Assembly: GCA_002719335.1 (NCBI GenBank)
Contig: PBHE01000011.1
Span: 5,022 to 57,535, forward strand
Length of the DNA: 52,514 nt
Reading direction: 5' to 3'
Source of the DNA: Acidimicrobiaceae bacterium
GTDB lineage: Bacteria; Actinomycetota; Acidimicrobiia; Acidimicrobiales; Poriferisodalaceae
In this document: positions 17,970-27,212 of the stretch, in pieces
How the letters are laid out: each line of letters begins with the position of its first letter
How positions within the stretch are numbered: the first letter of the stretch is position 1
Notes under the pieces: generated by a model
The model's database searches: none
Seen by the model: the letters and a program-made list of their open reading frames with translations, nothing else
Told to the model about the DNA's origin: nothing
Program-made: the position numbers and the translations under genes

Positions 17970-18785
17970 TCAAACTCCGATGTCGGTGTGTCGTTTTATG
18001 AAATCGACGGCGGCCCGGTTCCAGCCTTGTGGGTCATGGGCATTGACTGCATGGGAAGCTGGAAGATCAACTATTTCGACCTGAGGAATGAGTCTCACTC
18101 GGGGTAAATGTTTTTGGAACCCTTCTTCTTCCACTCCGTTTGTGAACAGTACGGGCATCGAGATTTCCTCCAGCGAATCACCAAGGGGTAGCGAATAGTT
18201 CGTCGTGCGGAACGAGGCCGTAATGCCCGTAGCGGAATGCTCGGTAAATTCTTCGGCTAGCAATTCGAGCGTGTCGTGACCTATGCGTCGCGACCGCCCT
18301 GGATTCACCCAACTGTCGCGCAGGCACTCGACGCCTTCAGCGTCGACCTGATCGGCAATCTGACTCACTACCGTTCGGTTTCGTTCTCGCCATTCTTCTG
18401 GATCAGCGAAACCAGATGCCGAATTAGAAATGATCATTCCCTTAACGCGATGAGGTTTAGCGACTGAGTAATGCATCACCAAGGCTGCCCCCATGGACTG
18501 ACCTACCAGCCAGACTTGTTCTGCTTCCAACTCGGCTCGAAGGCGGTCGAACTCCGCTACGTAGCCAGCGGGTTCGTAGCGCGCGACATCATCGGGACTT
18601 GGCGAGCGACCGTGCCCCCACAACTCAACGACGACTGGTCTACAAACCTCCTGCAAAGCAGAAATGTTGTCGTGCCAATACGATCGGCTGCCCAACGCGC
18701 CGTGAACCAAAAAGGCGACGGGCCCTTCGCCTTCGTGGACCACTGCATGCAGATGTTCGGTGCTCACCAGTAGCCATGATGGCAT
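17970..18785 (-). CDS. Alpha/beta hydrolase (Ser nucleophile)
   Basis: A 271-residue alpha/beta hydrolase with FLVHGALGSRSYW, the nucleophile Ser97 in GQSMGA, and a C-terminal His in PASHAVN. The frame is open far upstream on this strand, but that extension lies antisense to the divergent gene at 18819 and has no family resemblance, so the ATG at 18785 is chosen. No clear ribosome binding site precedes it. It is the first gene of the leftward set with the CoA-transferase and the second hydrolase. It could act on the same acyl or ester substrate; specificity is unknown. Confidence 0.84.
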   Translation of the reverse strand: MPSWLLVSTEHLHAVVHEGEGPVAFLVHGALGSRSYWHDNISALQEVCRPVVVELWGHGRSPSPDDVARYEPAGYVAEFDRLRAELEAEQVWLVGQSMGAALVMHYSVAKPHRVKGMIISNSASGFADPEEWRERNRTVVSQIADQVDAEGVECLRDSWVNPGRSRRIGHDTLELLAEEFTEHSATGITASFRTTNYSLPLGDSLEEISMPVLFTNGVEEEGFQKHLPRVRLIPQVEIVDLPASHAVNAHDPQGWNRAAVDFIKRHTDIGV

Positions 18786-18805
18786 CGTCAACCATGTGAT
18801 TGCCC

Positions 18806-18811
18806 TATCGT
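18806..18811 (+). promoter_or_regulatory. -10 box of a likely leaderless promoter (TATCGT)
   Basis: TATCGT lies exactly 7 nt before the ATG at 18819 and there is no ribosome binding site. Only 33 bp separate the two divergent starts. Confidence 0.45.
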
Positions 18812-18818
18812 CGACCCG

Positions 18819-19784
18819 ATGGAGGTAACCAGACTGGTTGATGGACCTATCGTCTCGCCTCGAAATCACCGCAGCATCGGCCACAACATCCAAGGCCCAT
18901 CGCTCATCAAAGTCCCGGATTGGATTACTGCTCCGCTCGGCCGCTATTACCTCTATTTCGCTGATCACAAAGGCAGCTACATTCGACTCGCGTACGCAGA
19001 TGAAATAACCGGTCCATGGCATATTCATCCACCCGGTTCGCTCCATCTCGCTGAATCGTGTTTTGTCACCGAGCCACCCGACGTCAACGATGACGACCTC
19101 GCGACGATTGAACAGATGTACATGGACGCGCTTGGTAGCGCGCTCCCGCACGACATCAGAACCGAAATCACAACTCCTCACATTGCCTCGCCAGATGTAC
19201 ACGTGGACGACAACAACCAACGAATCACCATGTACTTTCACGGGCTTGACGGTTTAGCGACACAACTTACGCGGGTCGCTTTTTCTTCTGACGGCATCAA
19301 CTTCACGGCGCACACTGAGCGGCTCTCCCGCCCATATTTGAGAGTTTTCGACTACGGCAACATTCGTTATGGCATCGCGATGCCCGGTCAGGTTTACCGG
19401 TCGGCGAACGGAATAGGGGCCTTTGAAGAAGGTCCCACCCTCTTTGAAAGAAACATGCGACACATGGCGTTAGTTGTTCGCGGTGGCACTCTGCATGTTC
19501 TGTGGACCCGAGTTGGTGACACACCAGAACGCATCCTGCTCTCGACCATCGACCTCAAGCGACCGTGGCGAGAATGGTCAAATCAAGGCGAGATTGAAGT
19601 GTTACGTCCCGAACGAAGCTGGGAAGGCGCCGACGCGCCGCTACAGCCATCTATTCGCAGTGTGGCGTACGGCTACGTGAACCAACTGAGAGACCCGGCG
19701 CTGTACCTCGAAGACGACCGCACCTTTCTCCTATACGCCGTAGCAGGGGAATCCGGTATAGGCCTCGCAGAAATCAGCTGGTAG
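18819..19784 (+). CDS. Beta-propeller protein, glycoside-hydrolase-43-like, function unknown
   Basis: A 321-residue protein without a signal peptide. Its repeating short beta-strand pattern (GRYYLYFADHKGSYIRLAYAD, then ITMYFHGLDG, LHVLWTRVGD, FLLYAVAGESGIGLAEI) looks like a five-bladed propeller of the GH43/62/68 type. The opening GPSLIKVPDW and the RYYLYFADHKG segment fit the first blade of such folds. I cannot identify the catalytic carboxylates with confidence, so enzymatic activity is not claimed. It stands alone, divergent from a hydrolase operon and overlapping the convergent transporter gene by 11 bp. Homologues are, to my recollection, annotated only as hypothetical. Confidence 0.75.
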   Translation: MEVTRLVDGPIVSPRNHRSIGHNIQGPSLIKVPDWITAPLGRYYLYFADHKGSYIRLAYADEITGPWHIHPPGSLHLAESCFVTEPPDVNDDDLATIEQMYMDALGSALPHDIRTEITTPHIASPDVHVDDNNQRITMYFHGLDGLATQLTRVAFSSDGINFTAHTERLSRPYLRVFDYGNIRYGIAMPGQVYRSANGIGAFEEGPTLFERNMRHMALVVRGGTLHVLWTRVGDTPERILLSTIDLKRPWREWSNQGEIEVLRPERSWEGADAPLQPSIRSVAYGYVNQLRDPALYLEDDRTFLLYAVAGESGIGLAEISW

Positions 19785-20643
19785 TCGCAAACTCACGCAA
19801 CCCCAGCATGGCGTGAACTACGAGCACGGCCAACACCAGAGAACCTCCGACAAAAGATCGACCTGAGATCGACTCACCGACAACCCATGCCGCTAGCAAC
19901 GGACTGAGCGCGGTTTCACCCAACAGAAGCAACGCGGTCTCAGGACTGGGTAATAGTCGTCCCCCTAAAGTGAGCAACGTCATCGCCACGGGCAAAATAA
20001 CTAGCCCCAACAACAACAAAGGGGCAAGATCGCCGGCCTGTAATGTCGGATCGGTGCCCGCGACAGCTAAAACGATGCAACCCAACAACCCACCACAAGC
20101 AGCCGTCGGCACCATATTTAGGTGCTTGTGGACTCGAACGATCGTCAAGTTTGCCGAAAACCCCAGGGAACACAAAAGCGCGACGATGTTGCCCGCAGCG
20201 AATATCCCACCAGTGCTCGCGCCCACCGCTACTGCTACTCCCACCAAAGCAAAGGGCATCGACACCAATGTTCGCAGAGCCACTGAAGTGCCCACTACCG
20301 CTCGCGTCCATATGGCAGCCCAAAAAGGCGACAAAGCGAGAATCAAAACGACATTGGCCACCGGTGCGTGATCAACCGCCACAACAAACAAAATTGTTCC
20401 CAACCCCGACAAGACGCTGGCAACTACTCCCCAGCGACCAAGTGAAAGCAAAAGCGCCGGAAGGGCGCGACGATAACGAATAGCAAGGAATGTGGTGAGC
20501 GAAATTCCCAGCAGTCCAGTTCGCCACATGGCATTGGTCAGACTTGGGGCGTCAACGAGTCGGACAAAGGTCGCATCGGGAATAATTGTTGCCACGCCAA
20601 GGGAGGCGAGAAGCAGTCCACGTCGATGTTCAGAAGCAGACAC
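19774..20643 (-). CDS. EamA/DMT-superfamily transporter
   Basis: A 289-residue integral membrane protein with about ten transmembrane segments in two similar halves, as in EamA-type drug/metabolite exporters. The first half covers LLLASLGVATII through VVASVLSGLGTILFVVAV; the second contains FAAGNIVALLCSLGFSANL and LLLGETALSPLLAAWVVGE, the latter a good match to the typical second-repeat motif. It starts at a GTG only 2 nt after the stop of the MttB-like gene, so it is translationally linked to the methylated-amine operon. It may export or import a metabolite of that pathway; direction and substrate are unknown. Confidence 0.88.
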   Translation of the reverse strand: MSASEHRRGLLLASLGVATIIPDATFVRLVDAPSLTNAMWRTGLLGISLTTFLAIRYRRALPALLLSLGRWGVVASVLSGLGTILFVVAVDHAPVANVVLILALSPFWAAIWTRAVVGTSVALRTLVSMPFALVGVAVAVGASTGGIFAAGNIVALLCSLGFSANLTIVRVHKHLNMVPTAACGGLLGCIVLAVAGTDPTLQAGDLAPLLLLGLVILPVAMTLLTLGGRLLPSPETALLLLGETALSPLLAAWVVGESISGRSFVGGSLVLAVLVVHAMLGLREFATTS

Positions 20644-20645
20644 AA

Positions 20646-22196
20646 TTAAACAAGATCCAGCCGAATCGGGAATAGATCCCGAATCAAAGCGTCCGCCTTC
20701 GGGTTTATGTGTGCCGGAGTTGGCAGAGAAAGAATTTCCTTAACTCGTCCATTCGCTCGGGCTCGCACATCCAACGAACCTGCATCAGCCCAGTCTTCGG
20801 GACTTAATCGGTCACCGACAGATGGGTAGATATATTCCGTTTGCATTACGCGGAGAGTTTGTTCGTGACCGAGGAAATGGCCCGCACCCTCGACGACCTC
20901 GCGAATGACCTCGACTGCTAGGGAATCGTTGTTGACCTCAATTCCTTTGACGCTCCGAGCAACTGCGCCCAGAAGGTCGTTGTCAATCACCAAGGTTTCA
21001 AGCGAACACGCCAAAAGTGAAGCGAGCATGCCTGCTGATTCGAATACCACGTTGGCTCCCGCCTGAGCTGCCAAAGTGACAGTGGTTCCCTTTTCGTGAC
21101 CGGCTTGCTGATCGGGCAGCTTGGAGTCCGCCATTCCGGCCGCTACACCGGAAGGCAAGCCGATCCAATTAATTAGCTGAGCTGCGGCAGCATTGAGTAC
21201 CGCTTCTTCTCCTGAACCACCAGACATAGCACCGGTGCGGAGATCGGAGACGAAGGGCCACATACCCATAGTGCATGGGTGACCGGGCGACAGCAGATTT
21301 ACACAGATAAGTCCGGCAAGACACTCGGCGAGCGCTTGGCTAAGGGAACCCGCCAGAGTCGCAGGCGAGGTCGCGCCAGCTTGCCCTGCCGACAGCAAAT
21401 TAATTGGCATGCCTGCTCGAACTTGCTCAGCCATACATAACGCTGAGTCTTCAGCGAACCTGAGCGGTGGAACGACAAAAGTATTGTTGGCAATACAGAA
21501 GGGGCGGTTGCGGAACTCGTCGGCATTGGGGTCGCCGGTCAGCGCGATGTTAAACATCTGTGCCACTTCATGAACGTGTTCGGGCTGAAAGAACGAAGTG
21601 CCGACGGGTTTGCTAGTACTTGCCATAACTGCGTAAGCGGTGTTGAGGTCAAGCTCCCTAGACGTTTCCATGTCGCGTGCAACCACGGTCCTAACGTAAA
21701 TATGGATGTGCTCAAGAGCGTCAATGACTCGGCCAATTTCATAGATGTCTTTTAGAGAGCTATGACGAAACGTCGAAGTTTCGTGCTCCAGCATGAGAAC
21801 AGCAGCGCCTCCTGTAGAAAAGTGGACCCGTTGTCCCCCGATACGCACGTCGTGGTGGGGAGAAAAGCCGTAGAGGGTGAACTCCGTTGCAGCATTCTCG
21901 ATAGCGGTGTGAACCATTGCATTCGGGAAGTGGAGACGTTGGTCCTGGTCCAAGGTGCCACCAGATGATGTGACTAAATCGATGAATTCAGGAGTTGCCT
22001 GACCCATTCCAATGTCGCTGAGCAGAGTCAGCGACGCATCAAAGATCTGGACCATTTGTTCTTGAGTCAACGGCTGATATGCGCCGCCGGTCATTCCAGG
22101 CTGAATCGGACGATCAGCCAATGGGATCTCCGCAGAGCGTTTGGCGACTCGCGCACTTCGCCCGCCAGCTCGTCGCGAAGGATTTCCACTTGCCAT
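20646..22196 (-). CDS. Trimethylamine methyltransferase (MttB) family protein, non-pyrrolysine
   Basis: A 516-residue MttB-superfamily protein. The family transfers a methyl group from a quaternary or tertiary amine to a corrinoid protein. N-terminal QPGMTGGAYQPLTQEQMVQIFDASL and the internal SKPVGTSFFQPEH and LLSAGQAGATSPATL segments support the family. The frame is continuous with no in-frame UAG, so it lacks the pyrrolysine of archaeal TMA methyltransferase and belongs with the non-Pyl group, which includes glycine betaine methyltransferases. No MttC-type corrinoid protein is adjacent. It is 3 bp from the flavoprotein gene upstream and 2 bp from the transporter downstream, so a shared methylated-amine pathway is likely, with betaine-like substrates most plausible. 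Confidence 0.87.
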   Translation of the reverse strand: MASGNPSRRAGGRSARVAKRSAEIPLADRPIQPGMTGGAYQPLTQEQMVQIFDASLTLLSDIGMGQATPEFIDLVTSSGGTLDQDQRLHFPNAMVHTAIENAATEFTLYGFSPHHDVRIGGQRVHFSTGGAAVLMLEHETSTFRHSSLKDIYEIGRVIDALEHIHIYVRTVVARDMETSRELDLNTAYAVMASTSKPVGTSFFQPEHVHEVAQMFNIALTGDPNADEFRNRPFCIANNTFVVPPLRFAEDSALCMAEQVRAGMPINLLSAGQAGATSPATLAGSLSQALAECLAGLICVNLLSPGHPCTMGMWPFVSDLRTGAMSGGSGEEAVLNAAAAQLINWIGLPSGVAAGMADSKLPDQQAGHEKGTTVTLAAQAGANVVFESAGMLASLLACSLETLVIDNDLLGAVARSVKGIEVNNDSLAVEVIREVVEGAGHFLGHEQTLRVMQTEYIYPSVGDRLSPEDWADAGSLDVRARANGRVKEILSLPTPAHINPKADALIRDLFPIRLDLV

Positions 22197-22199
22197 GAT

Positions 22200-24611
22200 T
22201 TACGCCTTCAGCTTCACGTTCTGGGGATCGACTGCGGGAGCGTCCAGCACTGTGGCGTTGCGCTGTTGACCCATGATGCGAATTTCAAAGCGAGATCCGG
22301 CCTGCTCCAGGTCCGGAGTGACATAGGCAAATGCGAGACTTTTGTTCGACGTATGGCTCCAGGTGCCGCTTGTAGTGATACCTACCAGCTTGCCGTTCCA
22401 GTAGACGGGTTCGTTGCCTCGGCACTCCGTGTCTTCGGTGTCAACCTCGCAGTAGACAAGAACCATTGATAGTTGTTCTTTCGAACGAGCAACGACCGCC
22501 TCTTTACCGATGAAATCTTTTGACTGATCAACAAAACGTTCGATTCGGGCCTCAATAGGAGTGATTTCAGTGGTCAACTCCGAGCCCCATGCTTTGTAGC
22601 CCTTCTCGATACGCATCTCGTTCATCGCGTAGCTGCCGAAGTGAACCAAACCATGAGGTTCGCCGGACGTCACCAGGGCCTTATAGAGCGTGAGCATTGA
22701 AGCTATGGGGTGGTGAAGCTCCCAGCCCAGTTCACCAACGTAGCTAACTCGTAAAGCGATACAGGGAACTCCGGCGACGTTGATTTCCTTAGCATTGAGC
22801 CACCCAAACCTTCCATTGGAAAGATCTGTGTCAGTAAGTGGTTGAATGATGTCCCTTGAGCGAGGCCCGCTTACCGCCAAGATGGCAAGTTCATTAGTGA
22901 CGTCACGAATTGCCACATTTTCGTTTTCGAGAACATGTTGAGTCAGCCAGTCGAGGTCGTGGATTTCACCCATTATTGAGCTGTTCAAATAAAAGCGGTC
23001 AGGGCCTAACCGAGTGATAGTCATCTCGCATTCGATACCTCCCTGAGAGGTCAACATGTGAGTAAGCCGCATGCCACCGTCTTTGCCCGGCAGTTTGTTC
23101 GCCGAAAGACGATCAAGCAGCGAAGCAGCGTCCTTCCCCGTCACCTCAATTTTTGTGAACGCGGTGAGGTCAGCGATGCCCGCCCTTTCTCTTGTGCCGC
23201 GAACCTCGTCACCAACAGCATCTAAGGCATTTGAGCGTCGGAAAGTGTGTTGTTCGGGTTGCCCGAAGTATTGAGGCCGCTCCCACCCGAATATTTCCAT
23301 CCACTGAGCACCGAGTTCGTCGAAACAATCATAGACAGGAGTTGTCTTGATGGGGCGGCCAGCGAAGCGTTGCTCGCCGGGAGGCCGGACCTGATACATC
23401 TCATGAAATTCGTCGATTGCTTTGGCTTCAGCAAAAGGCCCTTTCGGATAGGTATGTGTACCGAAACGTCGCGGGTCCATCTCAGCGACGTTGATTTCGG
23501 TTTGGCCATGGACCATCCACTGAGCTAAGTACTTTCCCGCGCCCGGTCCTTGAGTCACTCCTATAGAAGCCCCGGCGCATACCCAATAATTTTTGAGCCC
23601 GGGTGCGGGTCCCATCAGATAACCCGAATCGGGAGTATGGGTGATGGGCCCGGAAATTGTGGTTCTAATGCCAGCCTCGGCAAAGACAGGGATTCGTTGA
23701 GCTGCCAACTCAAGCCAGGGCATCAACACATCGTGATCGGGCGGAGTTAAATGGAAATGCAGGTCCCAGTCGATGCCATCGACGCCATATGTTTTGGCCC
23801 CAGCGCGCTCGTAAGGTCCGATAATGAGCCCATCGATTTCGCGTCGGTAGTAGCACGAAGCGCGCGGATCGCGGATGACAGGAAAATCAAAGTCCAACTC
23901 CGCGACTTCAGGTATGGCTTCGGTCACCAAATACTGGTGAATGACGGAAACAATTGGTACGTCGTATCCGACCATTTCGCCCAGTTGTGGCGCGTAGCAG
24001 CCCGCCGCGTTTACGACATGTTCCGCTACGAGCCGACCTTTGTCCGTAACGACTTCCCACCGACCGTCAGACAATTGATTCATTGCTGTCACCAGGGTGT
24101 GTCGCTCAATGCTGGCGCCCAGTTGGCGGGCACCTCGAGCCATGGCATTCGTGGAACTGCTTGGATCGCTCCATCCGTCATTTGGAGTCCAAAACCCTAA
24201 TTTCACGTCATCGACATTAAGGAGTGGTTGGCGCTCAACTATTTCACTTGGACTTAAAAGATGGCTTTCTACTCCCACCAGCGTCAATACCCCTTGCACG
24301 TAGCGAAACCAATCAACTTCGGAGTCTGTTAACGCCAAACGGATCGCGCCAGTCGGATGCCAGCCCCCATTCAGACCTGTTTCTTCTTCGAGTCGCGCGT
24401 ACAAAGACGGGGCTTCCGCGTGAACTTTCGCCATATTGAGGCTGCCAATGAAGTGCGGAACCAGACCTGCCGCGTGCCACGTAGCGCCCGAGGTCAGTTC
24501 GCCTTTCTCCAAAAGAGTGGTGTCGGTCCACCCCTCATGAGCAAGGTGATACAGCAAACCCACGCCCATGGCCCCACCCCCGACGATCGCTACCTGAACT
24601 TCTTCTTTCAT
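22200..24611 (-). CDS. FAD-dependent dimethylglycine/sarcosine dehydrogenase-like protein with GcvT domain
   Basis: An 803-residue flavoprotein of the DMGDH/SARDH family, which oxidatively demethylates N-methylated glycines and passes the one-carbon unit to tetrahydrofolate. An N-terminal FAD dinucleotide fold (VGGGAMGVG at 10-18) is followed by GATWHAAG with His46, the position of the covalently flavinylated His in mammalian DMGDH. The DAO domain runs to about 380. The C-terminal half is a GcvT-like folate domain with SYVGELGWELHHP. Length fits DMGDH. It precedes the MttB-like gene by 3 bp and follows its paralogue after 40 bp. Which methylated glycine it oxidises is not determinable. Confidence 0.9.
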   Translation of the reverse strand: MKEEVQVAIVGGGAMGVGLLYHLAHEGWTDTTLLEKGELTSGATWHAAGLVPHFIGSLNMAKVHAEAPSLYARLEEETGLNGGWHPTGAIRLALTDSEVDWFRYVQGVLTLVGVESHLLSPSEIVERQPLLNVDDVKLGFWTPNDGWSDPSSSTNAMARGARQLGASIERHTLVTAMNQLSDGRWEVVTDKGRLVAEHVVNAAGCYAPQLGEMVGYDVPIVSVIHQYLVTEAIPEVAELDFDFPVIRDPRASCYYRREIDGLIIGPYERAGAKTYGVDGIDWDLHFHLTPPDHDVLMPWLELAAQRIPVFAEAGIRTTISGPITHTPDSGYLMGPAPGLKNYWVCAGASIGVTQGPGAGKYLAQWMVHGQTEINVAEMDPRRFGTHTYPKGPFAEAKAIDEFHEMYQVRPPGEQRFAGRPIKTTPVYDCFDELGAQWMEIFGWERPQYFGQPEQHTFRRSNALDAVGDEVRGTRERAGIADLTAFTKIEVTGKDAASLLDRLSANKLPGKDGGMRLTHMLTSQGGIECEMTITRLGPDRFYLNSSIMGEIHDLDWLTQHVLENENVAIRDVTNELAILAVSGPRSRDIIQPLTDTDLSNGRFGWLNAKEINVAGVPCIALRVSYVGELGWELHHPIASMLTLYKALVTSGEPHGLVHFGSYAMNEMRIEKGYKAWGSELTTEITPIEARIERFVDQSKDFIGKEAVVARSKEQLSMVLVYCEVDTEDTECRGNEPVYWNGKLVGITTSGTWSHTSNKSLAFAYVTPDLEQAGSRFEIRIMGQQRNATVLDAPAVDPQNVKLKA

Positions 24612-24651
24612 ATTGCCGCTGTCTCTTCCACTTCAACAGATGATTTGGCAG

Positions 24652-27099
24652 TCACATTCTGACTCTTTGATTTCTTGGGTCATAAAAACTTCGGATGCTC
24701 GGAGTCACCGGACGCCTCCGGGTTCCAATTTCAATTTCCCATTCTCCATCATCCAGCCAGCGCTGAGTTACGCCTTCAGAATTACCTACATAAGCCATCG
24801 TGAGACAGCGATCTTCGACATGGCTCCACATCCCTCCTGTTGTGCGACCAACGTAGATGTCATCGCGAAAGATCGGGTCATCGTGGTAGCTAATCAACTC
24901 AGCGTCTTCGATTCGAAACTGAATCAGCCGTTTGGATTTAGGTGCGTCTCTTTGACTCAGGAGAGCTTCACGCCCAACAAAGCCGCCGGGTTTCTCCCAA
25001 GCGACCGCGAATCCCAGTCCCGCTTCCAGCGGCGTGTCCTCATCAGAGATGTCATGCCCCCAGTGCCGGTAGCCAGCCTCGAGGCGCAGTGAATTCATGG
25101 CATGAAACCCCGCGTGACGAAGACCGTGCGGTTCTCCGCCCTCAGTTACCGCCGAGTACACCGCCTCGGTCTGCCCCACCGGAACGTAAAGCTCCCAACC
25201 AAGCTCACCTACATAACTCATACGCAACGCCCGACACGTCACATCGGCGATAACGACGGACTTCATAGTTCCAAAAGTGAACGCCTCGTCGGAGAGATCA
25301 ATTTTGGTAAGGGATTGCAGCAGTCCTCGAGAGTTGGGCCCCATCACCCCCAGAACGCTCCAATCATCTGTGATATCAGAGATAGTTACGTCGTGTTCAC
25401 GACAACCTCGCCGCAGCCACGCCCAGTCGCGTGTCTGTGACGCGGCACTTGTCACAACCCAAAAAACGTCTCCGTCAAGGCGAGTGACAGTCAAGTCCGC
25501 CTCAATGCCGCCTCGATCATTCAACCACTGGGTGTACACCCCCCGACCTGGAGGGACATCGATTGAATTCGCACTCAACCTTTCGAGAACCGCGAGCGCA
25601 TCGGGTCCGCTCACAGAGAACTTAGCGAAGGAGCTCTGATCGAAAATCCCTACTGCTGTTCGGACCGCATCACACTCAGCTCGCATGTTCTCATGCCAAT
25701 TCTGCTTGCCGTAGGAATAGTCGTATTCGCCGAGTTGGCCCTCGTTTGCAAACCAGTTTGGGCGTTCCCAGCCAGCCGTTTCTCCGAAGACCGCTCCAAC
25801 GGCACTCAGAACGCCGTGGAGTGCGCTTTTTCGAATTCCACGAGCTGATTCGTACTGACGAAATGGCCAATGCATCGCATACAGAAGACCCAAAGATTCC
25901 GAAATTCGTTCCTGGAGGTAGGACCGATCATTTTGGAACGGGAAAGCTCTACGGATGTCGACGCCGGAGAGGTCCATCGGCGGATATCCATCAATGATCC
26001 AATCAGCCATAACCCAGCCGGCACCCCCCGCTGTTTGGATGCCAACGGAGTTGAAACCAGCAGCAACGAAACAGCGGTCCATTTCGGGTGACTCACCGAG
26101 ATAAAAAGTGCCATCTGGGGTGAATGCCTCGGGGCCGTTAAAGAAGAGTTGCAAGCCAGCTTCACTTAGAGCAGGCATACGACGGCATGCCGCTTCAAAA
26201 ATTGGTCCGATATGGTCCCAGTCCTCGGGGAGCGTGCCAAAGCAGAAATCCCGAGGAATACCGTCCAGATTCCAGATCTTCGCCTGAGGCTCGAAAACCC
26301 CCGCCATGATCTTCCCGGTTTCTTCCTTGAAATAGGTGTAATTGCTTGGATCACGAACAATCGGCATTCCTCGCTCCACGCCCTCCAATGGCTCAGTCAC
26401 GATGTAAAAGTGCTCGCATGCTTGCAACGGCACTTTGACTCCGATGGTTTCTGCCAGATGTCGAGTCCACATGCCCGCCGCCATCACCACAGTTTCCGCG
26501 TTAACGATCTGATTGTCCTCAGTTTCGATGCCGACGCAACGGTCACCGTCCTTCAGAAGCCGGGCGACAGCGATCCCTTCAACAATCGTCGCGCCGCCGT
26601 TGCGAGCTCCTTTAGCTAACGCCATGGTGGTGTCGACAGGAGAGGTTTGTCCGTCCTTGGGAATGTAAAGCGCGCCGACAAGATCGTCGGTGCGCAGAAG
26701 GGGCACCATCTCTCCCAGTTCGTCCATTCCGATCTCACGAATTTCGACTCCCACAGTTGACGCCATCGAAATGCCTCGAAGCAGTTCTTCCCAGCGTTCT
26801 GAGTCTGACGCGACCGAAATCGAACCGGGAGCCCTGTATCCGGTCGCCTGCCCCGTCTCATCTTCGAGTTCTTCGAATAGACGCGTTGAGTACGTCGCCA
26901 GCTTCGTCAGAGAGTGGGTTGACTTCAGTTGCGACACCAATCCAGCGGCATGCCACGTAGTGCCGCCAGTTAGTTGTCCTTGCTCGAGAACCAGAACGTC
27001 GGATACTCCGCGCTTGGTTAAGTGATACGCGATGCTGGCACCGATAATGCCACCGCCGACCACCACGACTTGTGCTTGATCTGGAAGCTGAACAGACAT
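24652..27099 (-). CDS. FAD-dependent dimethylglycine/sarcosine dehydrogenase-like protein with GcvT domain (paralogue)
   Basis: An 815-residue paralogue of the downstream flavoprotein, with the same order of domains: the FAD fold with VVVGGGIIGASIAYHL, GTTWHAAGLVSQ with His50 at the covalent-flavin position, a DAO domain to about 400, and a C-terminal GcvT-like folate-binding domain with SYVGELGWELYVP and GGMWSHVEDR. It is the first gene of the operon flavoprotein, flavoprotein, MttB-like, transporter. The two copies are diverged rather than a recent duplication, so they probably act on different N-methylated glycines, for example dimethylglycine and sarcosine in succession; this is inference. 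Confidence 0.9.
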   Translation of the reverse strand: MSVQLPDQAQVVVVGGGIIGASIAYHLTKRGVSDVLVLEQGQLTGGTTWHAAGLVSQLKSTHSLTKLATYSTRLFEELEDETGQATGYRAPGSISVASDSERWEELLRGISMASTVGVEIREIGMDELGEMVPLLRTDDLVGALYIPKDGQTSPVDTTMALAKGARNGGATIVEGIAVARLLKDGDRCVGIETEDNQIVNAETVVMAAGMWTRHLAETIGVKVPLQACEHFYIVTEPLEGVERGMPIVRDPSNYTYFKEETGKIMAGVFEPQAKIWNLDGIPRDFCFGTLPEDWDHIGPIFEAACRRMPALSEAGLQLFFNGPEAFTPDGTFYLGESPEMDRCFVAAGFNSVGIQTAGGAGWVMADWIIDGYPPMDLSGVDIRRAFPFQNDRSYLQERISESLGLLYAMHWPFRQYESARGIRKSALHGVLSAVGAVFGETAGWERPNWFANEGQLGEYDYSYGKQNWHENMRAECDAVRTAVGIFDQSSFAKFSVSGPDALAVLERLSANSIDVPPGRGVYTQWLNDRGGIEADLTVTRLDGDVFWVVTSAASQTRDWAWLRRGCREHDVTISDITDDWSVLGVMGPNSRGLLQSLTKIDLSDEAFTFGTMKSVVIADVTCRALRMSYVGELGWELYVPVGQTEAVYSAVTEGGEPHGLRHAGFHAMNSLRLEAGYRHWGHDISDEDTPLEAGLGFAVAWEKPGGFVGREALLSQRDAPKSKRLIQFRIEDAELISYHDDPIFRDDIYVGRTTGGMWSHVEDRCLTMAYVGNSEGVTQRWLDDGEWEIEIGTRRRPVTPSIRSFYDPRNQRVRM

Positions 27100-27212
27100 G
27101 GTTCGGCAAATCTAGACGCGTCTTCGACCCAGATGGTTACTTGTGAATGCGTCGACATCTCTCTGATGGAAAGATGTTGCAATTGAGATGTCAGGCGATA
27201 AAGGAAAGAGTG

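Noticed and set aside
18786..19241. 150-residue N-terminal extension of the leftward alpha/beta hydrolase
   Set aside because: It lies antisense to the propeller protein gene and shows no alpha/beta hydrolase features; the family N-terminus starts at 18785.
20646..22196. Possible pyrrolysine in the MttB-like protein
   Set aside because: The frame is continuous for 516 codons with no in-frame UAG, so it is a non-Pyl member.
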